Shown here one piece after another: positions 55,199-64,000 of a stretch of DNA of 64,000 bases. A program made the translations under genes and the position numbers. Positions within the stretch are counted from its first letter, which is position 1; each line of letters opens with the position of its first letter. The stretch covers positions 506,512,301-506,576,300 of the forward strand of contig NC_053390.1 of assembly GCF_905171765.1 (NCBI RefSeq), given 5' to 3'. The notes beneath the pieces were generated by a model. It did no database searches. It saw nothing but the letters and a program-made list of their open reading frames with translations, and had not been told where the DNA came from. This DNA is from Bufo bufo. Taxonomy: Eukaryota; Chordata; Amphibia; Anura; Bufonidae.

Positions 55199-56160
55199 TT
55201 AACCCCTTCAGGAAACACTTTTCACCTTCCTGACAGAGCCTATTTTTACAACTCTGACATGTATGACTTTAGTGGGAAATAATTATTGGAACGCTTTTAC
55301 TTATCCAAGAGATTTCTTGTGACACATTGTACTTTATTTTAAAGGTAAAATTTAACTTAAAGGTTTAGTTGAAAAAAAAATAAAAAATTTACGGAAAAAT
55401 TTTGAAAAATTCGCTAATTTGAATTTCTCTGCTTTTAAGACGAATAGTGATACCTCATAAAGTAGTTACCGTATTAACATTTTCCATATGTCTACTTTAT
55501 GTTGGCATAATTTTGTGAATGTCATTTTATTTTTAAGACGTTAGAAGGCTTAGATTTTTAGAAGCAAAGTTTCTAATTTTGAAGGAAAGTTCCAAAATCC
55601 ACTTTTTAAAGGACCAATTGAGTTTTGGAATCACTTTGTGGGGCTAACGTAGTAAAAAAAAAAACATAAATGACCCCATTTTAGAAACTACACCCTTCAA
55701 GTTATTCAAAACTGATTTTACAAACGTTAATTCTTTGCATGTTTCACAAGAATTAAAGGAAAATGGGGGCGAAATTTCAAAATGTCATTTTTTTTCCCCT
55801 GTAAGGCAGAAAGGGTTAACAGTCAAACAAAACTCAATATCTATTACCCTGATTCTGCGGTTTACAGAAATACCCTATATGTGATCATGTTGGGCGTTAT
55901 CTTACATTTGAAGGCACACTAAGGTAACCCTACAGTAGAATCTACCAAAAAGTGATCCCATTTTGGAAACTACACCCCTCAAGAAATTTATTGAGGGGGT
56001 GTACTCACCAATTTGACCCCACAAGCTTTTAATAGAATTTAGAAACACTTGGCTGTGAAAATGAAAATTTTAATTTCTTCCAATAAAATGTTGCATAAGC
56101 TCCTCATTTTTCATTTTCACAAGGGGTAACAGGAGAAAAAGCACCACAAATTTTGTTAAA
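55199..56160. repeat. piggyBac-related non-coding relic
   Basis: Starts TTAACCCCTTCAGGAAAC at 55199 and runs through GTGACACATTGTACTTTATT, GAAACTACACCCTTCAAGTT and CCCTGATTCTGCGGTTTACA, the same order of phrases as the left end of the intact piggyBac, but diverged. No transposase text. Confidence 0.7.
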
Positions 56161-56181
56161 GGGGTTATCTAACCCCTTTAA
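56156..56181. repeat. 26-bp palindrome of two TTAA-family termini
   Basis: GTTAAAGGGGTTATCTAACC followed by CCTTTAATG. The TTAAAGGGGTT terminus and its reverse complement lie back to back with only four bases between. Confidence 0.85.
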
Positions 56182-56431
56182 TGACCTCTCAACAATGCCC
56201 TGGCACCTCATATAGATTATACTTACCCCACTCCCGGGCACCCGCATCACTTTTGATCCTCGCATGCCCGTCGCATCTCACCGTTGCATGGATCAAAACA
56301 TCTGGCCAAGCTGGGGAGGGCTTAGCCAATAGCAGGCCGCGATGGGGACGAGCTTCCATAGCACCGCGGGTGATGCTAGGGAGGAGATGCAATGGTGGCC
56401 ATGCAGGGATCAGGAGTGCCGGGGAGCGGAG

Positions 56432-56603
56432 TAAGGGCTCATGTACATGACCGTATGTATTTTGCGGCCCGCAAAAAATACAGGCGACGTCCATGTGCAT
56501 TCTGTATTTTGCGGACCCATTAAAATGAAAGGTTCCGCATACGGTCCGCAAATAAAACGGAACGGGCACGGAAAGAAAATACGTTCGTGTGCATGAGGCC
56601 TAA
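56432..56603. mobile_element. Harbinger-like MITE, 166 bp
   Basis: TAA at 56432-56434 and 56601-56603. Ends GGGCTCATGTACATGACCGT and ACGTTCGTGTGCATGAGGCC. Smallest complete member in the window. Confidence 0.82.
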
Positions 56604-56827
56604 GTATAAGCTATCTGAGAGGCCTGTATCATATGGTTTTTGAAGGGCAGATTTTGGTGAAATGGTTTACGTCGCCATGTTGCTATTGATCAGTCTCTGG
56701 AGACAAGTACTGCCATTTTCTGACAACCATACATTTTATTTTTCTCTCAACGGAGCTTTATCATTGGTTCTATTTTGGGGTACATACAACTTTTTGATCA
56801 CTTTTTTTAGCTTTTTTGGAAGCAGGA

Positions 56828-57133
56828 TAAGGCTCCATTCACACGTCCGTAGTGTGTTTTGTGGATCCACGGATCCGCAAAACATGGACACCGGCAATGT
56901 GCGTTCCGCATTTTGGGGACCGCAAATCGCCGGCACTAATAGAATATGTCTATTCTTGTCCGCAATTGCGGACAAGAATAGGACATGTTCTATTTTTTTT
57001 TCGGGAACGGAATTGCGGACCCGGAAGTGCGGATCCACAATTTCACATAGTGCGGCCCCATAGAAATGAATGGGTCCACAATTCCGTTCCGCAAAATGCG
57101 GAACAGAATTGCGGACGTGTGAATGGAGCCTAA
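56828..57133. mobile_element. Harbinger-like MITE, 300 bp
   Basis: TAA at 56828-56830 and 57131-57133. Termini GGCTCCATTCACACGTCCGT and GGACGTGTGAATGGAGCC are inverted repeats. A central hairpin CTATTCTTGTCCGCAATTGC / its complement surrounds 56950-56980. Confidence 0.85.
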
Positions 57134-58139
57134 AGAAAAGACGGCAACTCTGCCATTTCTTTTTGGGTTTTGTTATTGCAGTGAACACCAAGCGGCGAAA
57201 AAAGGCACATTATCTTTATTCTGCTGGCCAGTACGATTACCAATTTTATATAATTTTTTATGTTTTACCACTTTTACACAAAGTTACCATTTTGGGGTAC
57301 GTAGTACTTTTTGATCACTCGCTATTACGCTTTTTGTAAGGCAATGTGACAACAATGGCTGTTTTAACATTTATTTTTACAGCATTCACATGAAAGGGTA
57401 GACCATTAGATATTTTATAGAGCATGTCATTATGGTGTTAGGTCAAAACCCCCATCTCTATAATTGCCGGGATCCAAATTGAGATATTCTCATGGGAATT
57501 CAGAGAGCTGACACATGCGCATCGCTGAATCACATACAGTCGTGGCCAAAAGAATGACACAAATATTAGTTTTCACAAAGTTTGCTGCTAAACTGCTTTT
57601 AGATCTTTGTTTCAGTTGTTTCTGTGATGTAGTGAAATATAATTACACGCACTTCATATGTTTCAAAGGCTTTTATCGACAATTACATGACATTTCTATG
57701 TTTGGTGTTAGGGAGTTTGTTCTGTGTACAGGGGCGTAACTAGAAGTGACTGGGCCCCACAGCAAATATTTGTAAGGGCCCCTCCAGCGCGCTTCGCACC
57801 TCCCTCCTCCTGTGTAAACCCCACTCCTTTGGCACAGTGTAGCGGTATACTGTATATTGTGTGGCACAGTGGATGCTATATGTGTATAACATAAACATAT
57901 TTCATATGAAAACTTACAGTTACTTGAACCTTGGGGATCTCGGACACCACTTCAACACTTGGTCGGGGGCTCGGCGGAGCTGATGTTGTGCTTTATCCTA
58001 ATGAGAAAGATTTCATAATAAGGATTTGGAGAAGGGGCAGAGGGATAGCAGAGCAGGGAGAGGCTGGTGCTGCTACTAGGGGTCATACCATGGGGGAGTA
58101 ATAAAGCCCACTATAATGCCCCCCTCCAGTAGTAATAAT

Positions 58140-59665
58140 TCTCCTTATAATGTGACAGTGCAAAAATACCCCCTTGTAATGCCCCCAGTTGAGCTAATGT
58201 CCCCATAGTGCCCCCATAATGTCCCAGTATAAAATACCCCTATATAGTGCCCCCAGTAAATTCCCCCATAGTGCTCCTCTCCCCCCTTCCTGCTAGTGCC
58301 CCCCATAATGTACCAGTATAAAATGCCCCATATATAGTGCCCCAGTAGATGCCCCTCAGTGTCCGGCCTTTGATAGGCTGCCGGCCTAGTGTCCCCCATA
58401 ATGCCCCCCAATAATGTGCCAGTAAGTGTCCCCATAGATGCCCCCCCATCATGTGCCAGTATCAAGTGCCTCTCTCCTCCCCCCCACATGTCCCAGTATC
58501 ATAGTGCCATCTCCCCCCCCAATGTGCCAGTATCAAGTGCCTCTCTCCTTCCCACCCCCCATGTGCCAGTATCATAGTGCCAAACCCCCCCATGTGCCAG
58601 TATCAAGTGCCTCTCTCTCCCCCCCCCATGTCCCAGTATCATAGTGCCATCTCCCCCCCAAAAAAAGTGGCAGTATCAAGTGCCTCTCCCCCCCCCATGT
58701 GCCAGTATCATAGTGCCAAACCCACCCATGTGCCAGTATCAAGTGCCAACCCCCCCCCCACATGCCAGTATCAAGTGCCTCTCTCCTCCCCCCCATGTCC
58801 CAGTATCATAGTGCCATTCCCCCCCAATGTGCCAGTATCAACTGCCTCTCTCCTTCCCACCCCCCATGTGCCAGTATCATAGTGCCAAACCCCCCCATGT
58901 GCCAGTATCAAGTGCCTCTCTCTCCCCCCCATGTCCCAGTATCATAGTGCCATCTCCCCCCAAAAAAGTGCCAGTATCAAGTGCCTCTCTCCCCCCCATG
59001 TGCCAGTATCATAGTGCCAAACCCACCCATGTGCCAGTATCAAGTGCCAACCCCCCCATATGCCAGTATCAAGTGCCTCTCTCCTCCCCCCATGTCCCAG
59101 TATCATAGTGCCATCTCCCACCCCCACAAAAAAAGTGCCAGTATCAAGTGCCTCTCTCCCTCCCCCCCCATGTGCCAGTATCAGGTGCCAACCCCTCTCC
59201 CCCCCCATGTGCCAGTATCAGGTGCCAACCCCCCTCCCCCCCAGGTGCCAGTATCAGGTGCCTCTCCCCCCATGTGCCAGTATCAGGTGCCAACCCCCCT
59301 CCCCCAGGTGTCAGTATCAAGTGCCTCTCTCCTCCCCCCCATGTCCCAGTATCATAGTGCCATCTCCCCCCCACAAAAAAAGTGCCAGTATCAAGTGCCT
59401 CTCTCCCTCCCCCCCCATGTGCCAGTATCAGGTGCCTCTCCCGCTCCCCATGTGCCAGTATCAGGTGCCAACCCCCCCAGGTGCCTGTATCAGGTGCCAA
59501 CCCCTCTCCCCCCCCATGTGCCAGTATCAGGTGCCTCTCCCCCCCACCCATGTGCCAGTATCGGGTGCCAACACCCCCCTCCCCCCCAGGTGCCAGTATC
59601 AGGTGCCAACCCCCCTCCCCCCCATGTGCCAGTATCAAGTGCCTCCCGCTCCCCCCATGGCAGTA
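58140..59665. repeat. Minisatellite, about 38-42-bp units, inside the hAT element
   Basis: About 1.5 kb of units of the form CATGTGCCAGTATCAAGTGC plus a C-rich CTCTCTCCTCCCCCC tail. Several unit variants alternate (CCCAGTATCATAGTGCC, CAGGTGCCAACCCC). Long open frames on both strands are repeat artefacts. Confidence 0.95.
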
Positions 59666-59795
59666 ACAGTCGGGTATTTAAAAAAAATATATAAACACTT
59701 CTACTTACCTCCATTTCAGCGATGCGATGCAGCCTCTTCCTGTGTCCTGCTCTGTATGTCCATATATGGAGTCAGTGCTTGTACTTCAGAAAAGT

Positions 59796-59870
59796 TTCTG
59801 CTGGGATTCAAACCCCCGACCTTCTGTATCAGAGGCAAAGCACTTAACCACAGGACCATAAGAGCTGCCT
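59796..59870 (-). repeat. tRNA-like (Pol III A/B-box) sequence, minus strand
   Basis: Reading the minus strand: ATGGTCCTGTGGTTAAGTGC (A-box-like), then GGTTTGAATCC (B-box with one change) at 59814-59804. The T stem has only about three good pairs, so it is a tRNA-derived SINE-like remnant rather than a working tRNA. Confidence 0.45.
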
Positions 59871-59879
59871 TGCTGCTGA

Positions 59880-60096
59880 CTGAAAAAATATGAGACTTCT
59901 ACTGTTATAGCTGGCTAAGTGTACATCTATACACATGACAGCTGCTCATATATAGAGATATAGCAGAGCTGAGTGTGCTGGGACAGCTGTCATATAGAGA
60001 TATAGCAGTGCTGGGTGTGTTGGGGAAGCTGTCATGTGTATAGATGTACACTTAGCCAGCTATAACAGTAGAAGTCTCATATTTTTTCAATCAGTT
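59880..60096. repeat. Inverted repeat of about 67-bp arms
   Basis: Left arm about 59880-59945 (ATATGAGACTTCTACTGTTA, ...CTATACACATGACAGCT) and right arm about 60028-60096 are reverse complements. The spacer contains a tandem ATATAGAGATATAGCAG pair. Confidence 0.9.
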
Positions 60097-60104
60097 GTAA
60101 TGCA

Positions 60105-60165
60105 GTTGTAATGCCACTGATACATTGGAGGTTGTGGGTTCGAATCCCAGTCACATCAGGAGACA
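60105..60165 (+). repeat. tRNA-like B-box sequence, plus strand
   Basis: GGTTCGAATCC at 60137-60147 is a perfect B box, in GTGGGTTCGAATCCCAGTCAC, which forms a short T-arm. CTGATACATTGGAG upstream matches CTGATACAGAAGG of the minus-strand copy, so the two are inverted paralogs. The A-box half is degraded. Confidence 0.45.
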
Positions 60166-60327
60166 GTAAGATTAGCGAAGGGGCCTGGTCAGCCGCTGCT
60201 GCTGTGAAGGGGCCCTGAACATTAAGACAAGAATCGATATTTAACTAACTTGAAAATAAACTGTCACACACGCTGCCGGGGCGCCCAAAGCAGCTGTTTC
60301 CCCGGTAGTTACGCCACTGTCTGTGTA

Positions 60328-60968
60328 CACTTACCCTGTCTGGTGGGTGTGGCTGCTTGGGCTATTTAGCTCCTGCTGGAAGCCAGAAGTCGGAGGGGTA
60401 CTCCTGCCATGCTTTATGCTGGAGTCATCCTCCTGGCTCATTTACCATCTGTCCAGTGAGGGCCACCCTTGTGGTCATAAAAGTTATGCATGATGTTAAG
60501 TTGATGTTGTTATCCTTTCTATGTTTATTGCAGCTATGGATGTCCTGGTTACCTGTGTGATTTGTGGTGTGTGCTGTGTCCTTAGTCTTTGTGTGGACAA
60601 CAGTCCTGGTGCATGGGTTCCAGTCAGCGATGCTGTGGCAGGTAGGTTTGGAACTGGTGTAGTTCACCTGCCATATCCATATGTCTGTATATGTTTCCCC
60701 TTCCTTGCAGCTTGGCCAGTGAGACTCCTGTTCGTCCGTGTCTTACCCTGCTCCTAGCACAGGGTTTTCCCTAGGGATAGTAGGGACCCAAGGTTCCAGA
60801 GTATGAGCCCTCCTACCATCTGGGTTGGCTCATACAGTTAGGAGTCAGGGTCAGTATTAGGGACGCGATAGGAGGTGACCGGCTCCCTGATCCTGTGGTC
60901 CTGGCCTAGCAGCTACCCTATTGCATAACATCGCACGGATGAGGGTTCCCCCACTCTCATCCGTGACA
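60328..60968. repeat. Unclassified repeat of about 640 bp inside Tc1
   Basis: Ends ...CTCATCCGTGACA, reminiscent of an LTR (TGTCACGG start on the minus strand). The hAT element lies at its left edge. I find no matching target duplication, so LTR status is unproven. Confidence 0.4.
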
Positions 60969-61801
60969 GCCAATTCCTGACTGATAGCAACCCATTCTTT
61001 CATAATCACTTCTTGGAGTTGGTCAGAATTAGTGGGTTTTTGTTTGTCCACCCGCCTCTTGAGGATTGACCACAATCGTGACTCGTGCTGGAAAATGCAT
61101 TGTTCTTCACCAAACTGTTGCTGGATTGTTGGAAGTTGCTGTTGGAGGGTGTTTTGATACCATTCTTTATTCATGGCTGTGTTTTTGGGCAAAATTGTGA
61201 GTGAGCCCACTCCCTTGGATGAGAAGCAACCCCACACATGAATGGTCTCAGGATGCTTTACTGTTGGCATGACACAGGACTGATGGTAGCGCTCACCTTT
61301 TCTTCTCCGGACAAGCCTTTTTCCAGATGCCCCAAACAATTGGAAAGAGGCTTCATCGGAGAATATGACTTTGCCCCAGTCCTCAGCAATCCATTCACCA
61401 TACTTTTTGCAGAAGATCAATCTGTCTCTGATGTTTTTTTGGGAGAGAAGTGGCTTCTTTGCTTGCCTTCTTGACACCAGGCCATCTTCCAAAAGTCTTC
61501 GCCTCACTGTGCGTGCAGATGCGCTCACACCTACCTGCTGCCATTCCTGAGCAAGCTCTGCACTGGTGGCACTCCGATCCCGCAGCTAAATCTTCTTTAG
61601 GAGACAATCCTGGCGCTTGCTGGACTTTCTTGGACGCCCTGAAGCCTTCTTAACAAGAATTGAACCTCTTTCCTTGAAGTTTTTGATGATCCTATAAATT
61701 GTTGATTGAGGTGCAATCTTAGTAGCCACAATATCCTTGCCTGTGAAGCCATTTTTATGCAACGCAATGATGGCTGCACGCGTTTCTTTGCAGGTCACCA
61801 T
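60969..61801 (-). pseudogene. Tc1 transposase, one in-frame stop and a catalytic-core deletion
   Basis: Start ATG at 61801 (MVTCKETRAAIIALHKNG). An HTH region (GFTGKDIVATKIAPQSTIYR) follows, with the GRPRKS hinge, then a TAG at 61588-61586 in place of an expected Gln. The same frame resumes (LRDRS..., SASARTVRRRLLEDGLVSRR) and runs through the first catalytic Asp in VIFSDEASFQLFG. After GEEQCIFQHE it jumps in frame to LWSILKRRVDKQKP, deleting about 40 residues that normally hold the second Asp and the SPDLNPIE Glu. The C-terminus is cut by the 60.97-kb insertion. Confidence 0.9.
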
Positions 61802-62169
61802 GGTTAACAATGGAAGAACAATGATTTCAAGCATCACCCTCCTTTTAACATGTCAAGTCTGCCATTTTAACCCAATCAGCCTGACATAATGATCTCCAGC
61901 CTTGTGCTCGTCAACATTCTCACCTGAGTTAACAAGACGATTACTGAAATGATCTCAGCAGGTCCTTTAATGACAGCAATGAAATGCAGTGGAAATGTTT
62001 TTTTGGCATTAAGTTAATTTTCATGGCAAAGAAGGACTATGCAATTCATCTGATCACTCTTCATAACATTCTGGAGTATATGCAAATTGCTATTATAAAA
62101 ACTTAAGCAGCAACTTTTCCAATTTCCAATATTTATGTAATTCTCAAATCTTTTGGCCACGACTGTACA

Positions 62170-62640
62170 CTCTACTTTATTTCATACAAGTATATTTCTT
62201 TATACAGATAATAATAGACAAGGAGGTGGAAATAGAAACTAATGATTCGGTTGGGGTATTCATAAAAGATAATACTTCCGCATCATACTAAAATAATTCT
62301 TAATTAATTAAGTAGTTTCTGTGAAACAGAACATTCTGGGACATCAACCTCTGATAAGGGGGGAGCCAGGAAGCTGCCTTACCCTGGCCTTAAAGCTAGG
62401 ATACACAGAGACTCCCTCCCCACTCATCCTTTGCAGCATCCACATATGGAGGACATATTCAGACAAAATGGATTCTCATCCCTCACAATGGATGCAGCGA
62501 TACCTAAAATGTCTATTTTTTTTATTTTTGTTTGCAATCTTAAACAAGCCTTTTTGGAAAAAATTCTGTTTTTGTGTTGTGGTTTGGGGGTCTGATCAAT
62601 GTACAAATACAAATGGGTGTACTTTACTTGTGTAAAACAA
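62170..62640. other. Intergenic, no gene recognised
   Basis: AT-rich sequence after the Tc1 end. The 104-codon frame at 62321-62635 has no recognisable domain. Confidence 0.6.
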
Positions 62641-62644
62641 GCTT

Positions 62645-62785
62645 AGTTGCCCATAGCAACCAATCAGAGTCCACCTTTCATTTTTTACAGCTCCTTTGGA
62701 AAATGAAAGATGGAATCTGATTGGTTGCTGTGGGAAATTAAAACAGTTCTACTTTACACCAGTTTGATAAATGACCCCAATGTAT
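62645..62785. repeat. Hairpin repeat with inverted CCAAT boxes
   Basis: AGCAACCAATCAGAGTCCAC / AATCTGATTGGTTGCTGTGG with CTTTCATTTT / AAAATGAAAG inside. A MITE-like palindrome. Each arm carries a CCAATCA box. Confidence 0.7.
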
Positions 62786-63500
62786 TGTAATGCATTGGCT
62801 GTCAGTGTATTACCAGTGTAATATACTGACAGCCTGCTTTCCTGTGAGACCCAGGGGGCTGGGTCTCACAGGCTTCCATGAAATGCAATCCCCGATGCCT
62901 ATGAAAGGCACTGGGTCCCTGTTACTGCTGCGTGTGGACCCGAAGGGGACAGAAAGGGAGCCCTCTCCCTCCATAAACTCTGTGAATGCCGCGGTCAGCA
63001 TTGACAGCTGCATACAAAAGGTTAATGTGCCATCAGTGTATTCATCGATGCAAGCGTATACAGCAGGGACTTGGCTGTCAGGAACAGCCGGACCCCTGTC
63101 GCTGATCGTGCGGGCGCAGCTCTTGCTCTCCCCCACAGCGCTGTGTATGTACGGTGGCTGTCAAGAAGTTACTTCCCGCTGTGTCGTATATGTACGGTGG
63201 ATATTGGTAAGGGGTTAAAGGTAACACCTTCTCACACCCGCATAAAGGAGAAAAATTTCCAATACATGGATTTTATAGATCTGAGTGCAGTGTTGTCATT
63301 TACTGTATATCTTGAAATGCCCATGTGGAAAGACGAGTATGCGCACAAGTCCACAATTAGACAGAAAAATCTACTTCTTCCACTATCTTATCACTATGAT
63401 CGTTGTAAACACACAATATCCAGCTGCGGTATCAGATTATAAAACAGGTGGTACGACCAATGAGAGGAGACAATCGTTCTTTACTTTAAATAAACCAGAG
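62786..63500. other. Intergenic, no gene recognised
   Basis: Contains short hairpins (TGTGAGACCCAG / CTGGGTCTCACAGG near 62840). The ending GGTAAGGGGTTAAAGG near 63210 suggests another TTAA-family relic. No coding evidence. Confidence 0.55.
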
Positions 63501-63824
63501 TTAGGCCTCATGCACACAAACGTGAATTGTTTCCATGTCCGTTCCGTTTTCTTGGCGGATAGGATGCGGACCCATTCATTTCAATGGGTCTGCAAAAAAT
63601 GCGATAGCACACCATGTGCTGTCTGCATCCGTATGTCCGTTCTGTAGGCCCGCAAAAAAAAGGTAGAACATGTCCTATTCTTGTCCGTTTTGCAGACAAG
63701 GATAGGCATTGTTACAATAGATCCGCAAAAAAAAACAGATGCAACACGAACATCATCCGTATTTTTTTGCGGATCCACAATTTGCGGACCGCAAAAAACA
63801 TATGGTTGTGTGAATGTAGCCTTA
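63501..63824. mobile_element. Harbinger-like MITE
   Basis: TTA at 63501-63503 and 63822-63824. Ends GGCCTCATGCACACAAACGT and ...ATGGTTGTGTGAATGTAGCC are inverted repeats. The interior has CCATTCATTTCAATGGGTC. Confidence 0.8.
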
Positions 63825-64000
63825 TACTGAATTCATAGGCTTCAGACTTTAGAGTCTATGGGTCTAAATAGGGAATATGAATTATATAGTTTTCTTTAAC
63901 TTTTTGTACTTGATCTACTTTCCAAGTACATTATAAAGTGATTCCAATAAAAATGTCCCAATTATCCCAAAGACAGTATTTAACAGGCAGGGATAAATTG

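Larger units (their letters stand above)
57721..60327. mobile_element. hAT-type element, 2.59 kb, with 8-bp target duplication
   Basis: TCTGTGTA at 57721-57728 and 60320-60327 flanks a sequence starting CAGGGGCGTAACTAG and ending GGTAGTTACGCCACTG, with imperfect terminal inverted repeats. An 8-bp duplication and CAG...CTG ends fit hAT. No transposase; the interior is mostly a minisatellite plus an inverted pair of tRNA-like sequences. Confidence 0.85.
57535..62167 (-). mobile_element. Tc1 element with nested insertions
   Basis: TA at 57535-57536 and 62166-62167. Ends CAGTCGTGGCCAAAAGA and TCTTTTGGCCACGACTG are inverted repeats. The transposase lies on the minus strand (61801-60970). The 3' side is split by a repeat of about 640 bp, itself split by a hAT element. 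Subtracting both leaves a normal Tc1 length of about 1.4 kb. Confidence 0.88.

Noticed and set aside
58145..59893. Long Pro/Ser- and Gly-rich frames (up to 277 codons)
   Set aside because: Translation of the C-rich minisatellite inside the hAT element; all frames are open for the same reason.
60105..60165. Functional tRNA gene
   Set aside because: Only the B box and T-arm are preserved; the acceptor, D-arm and anticodon parts do not fold.
60328..60968. Solo LTR flanked by a 5-bp duplication
   Set aside because: The TGTCACGG end looks right, but the five bases outside each end do not match.

Overview
The window is vertebrate nuclear DNA and most likely comes from a frog or toad. It has large GT-AG introns, a fibrillin gene, and dense families of short inverted-repeat DNA transposons of a kind I know from neobatrachian frogs. 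The taxon is an inference; the sequence carries no species label. The only host gene I can support is the 3' third of a plus-strand fibrillin gene. It has fifteen coding exons between 564 and 26279 and a 3' UTR ending near 28455. The domain order is canonical: end of TB6, five cbEGF domains, TB7, seven cbEGF domains, then the unique C-terminal tail with a furin-type site. The paralog is most likely fbn3, judged by recalled sequence. Everything from about 28.5 kb to the end is intergenic DNA made largely of transposable elements (TEs).

Layout. 1-13412: fibrillin exons 1-14 with introns carrying a TTAA-flanked inverted-repeat element (6.8 kb), a 1-kb minisatellite (9.2-10.2 kb) and two abutting Harbinger-like MITEs (10.27-10.84 kb). 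13413-25907: the last fibrillin intron, 12.5 kb, is a TE hub. It holds two TTAA inverted-repeat elements, a Tc1 fragment, TA/CA microsatellites, a DNA transposon remnant with a CXC (tesmin-like) cysteine domain and 35-bp perfect terminal repeats, a perfect 70-bp-arm hairpin, a 306-bp-arm spacer-free palindrome with one mismatch, and a 5.35-kb piggyBac element. The piggyBac is bounded by TTAA on both sides and its transposase lies antisense to fibrillin. 25908-28455: last coding exon and 3' UTR.

28.5-64 kb: piggyBac-related non-coding relics; a 1.2-kb fold-back element with a 15-bp target duplication and an internal hammerhead-ribozyme-like motif (30.7-31.97 kb); a 1.6-kb tandem duplication (34.2-37.4 kb); a run of Harbinger-like MITEs; two fragments of a Gmr1-type Ty3/gypsy retrotransposon, in which integrase precedes reverse transcriptase; a second hammerhead-like motif on the minus strand (41.7 kb); two sister 939-bp Tc1 fold-back elements (42.9 and 48.9 kb), the second with its empty target site preserved 1.6 kb downstream; a decayed piggyBac transposase (47.1-47.6 kb) split from its flank by a solo LTR with a 5-bp target duplication; and a nested Tc1 > repeat > hAT composite (57.5-62.2 kb).

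No operon-like cooperation exists here. The functional unit is the fibrillin extracellular-matrix gene; the rest is a stratified record of transposition by TTAA (piggyBac), TWA (Harbinger), TA (Tc1), 8-bp (hAT), LTR and probably Penelope-like mechanisms. The best candidates for something undescribed are the ribozyme-like motifs in the fold-back/Penelope-like repeats and the 306-bp palindrome.
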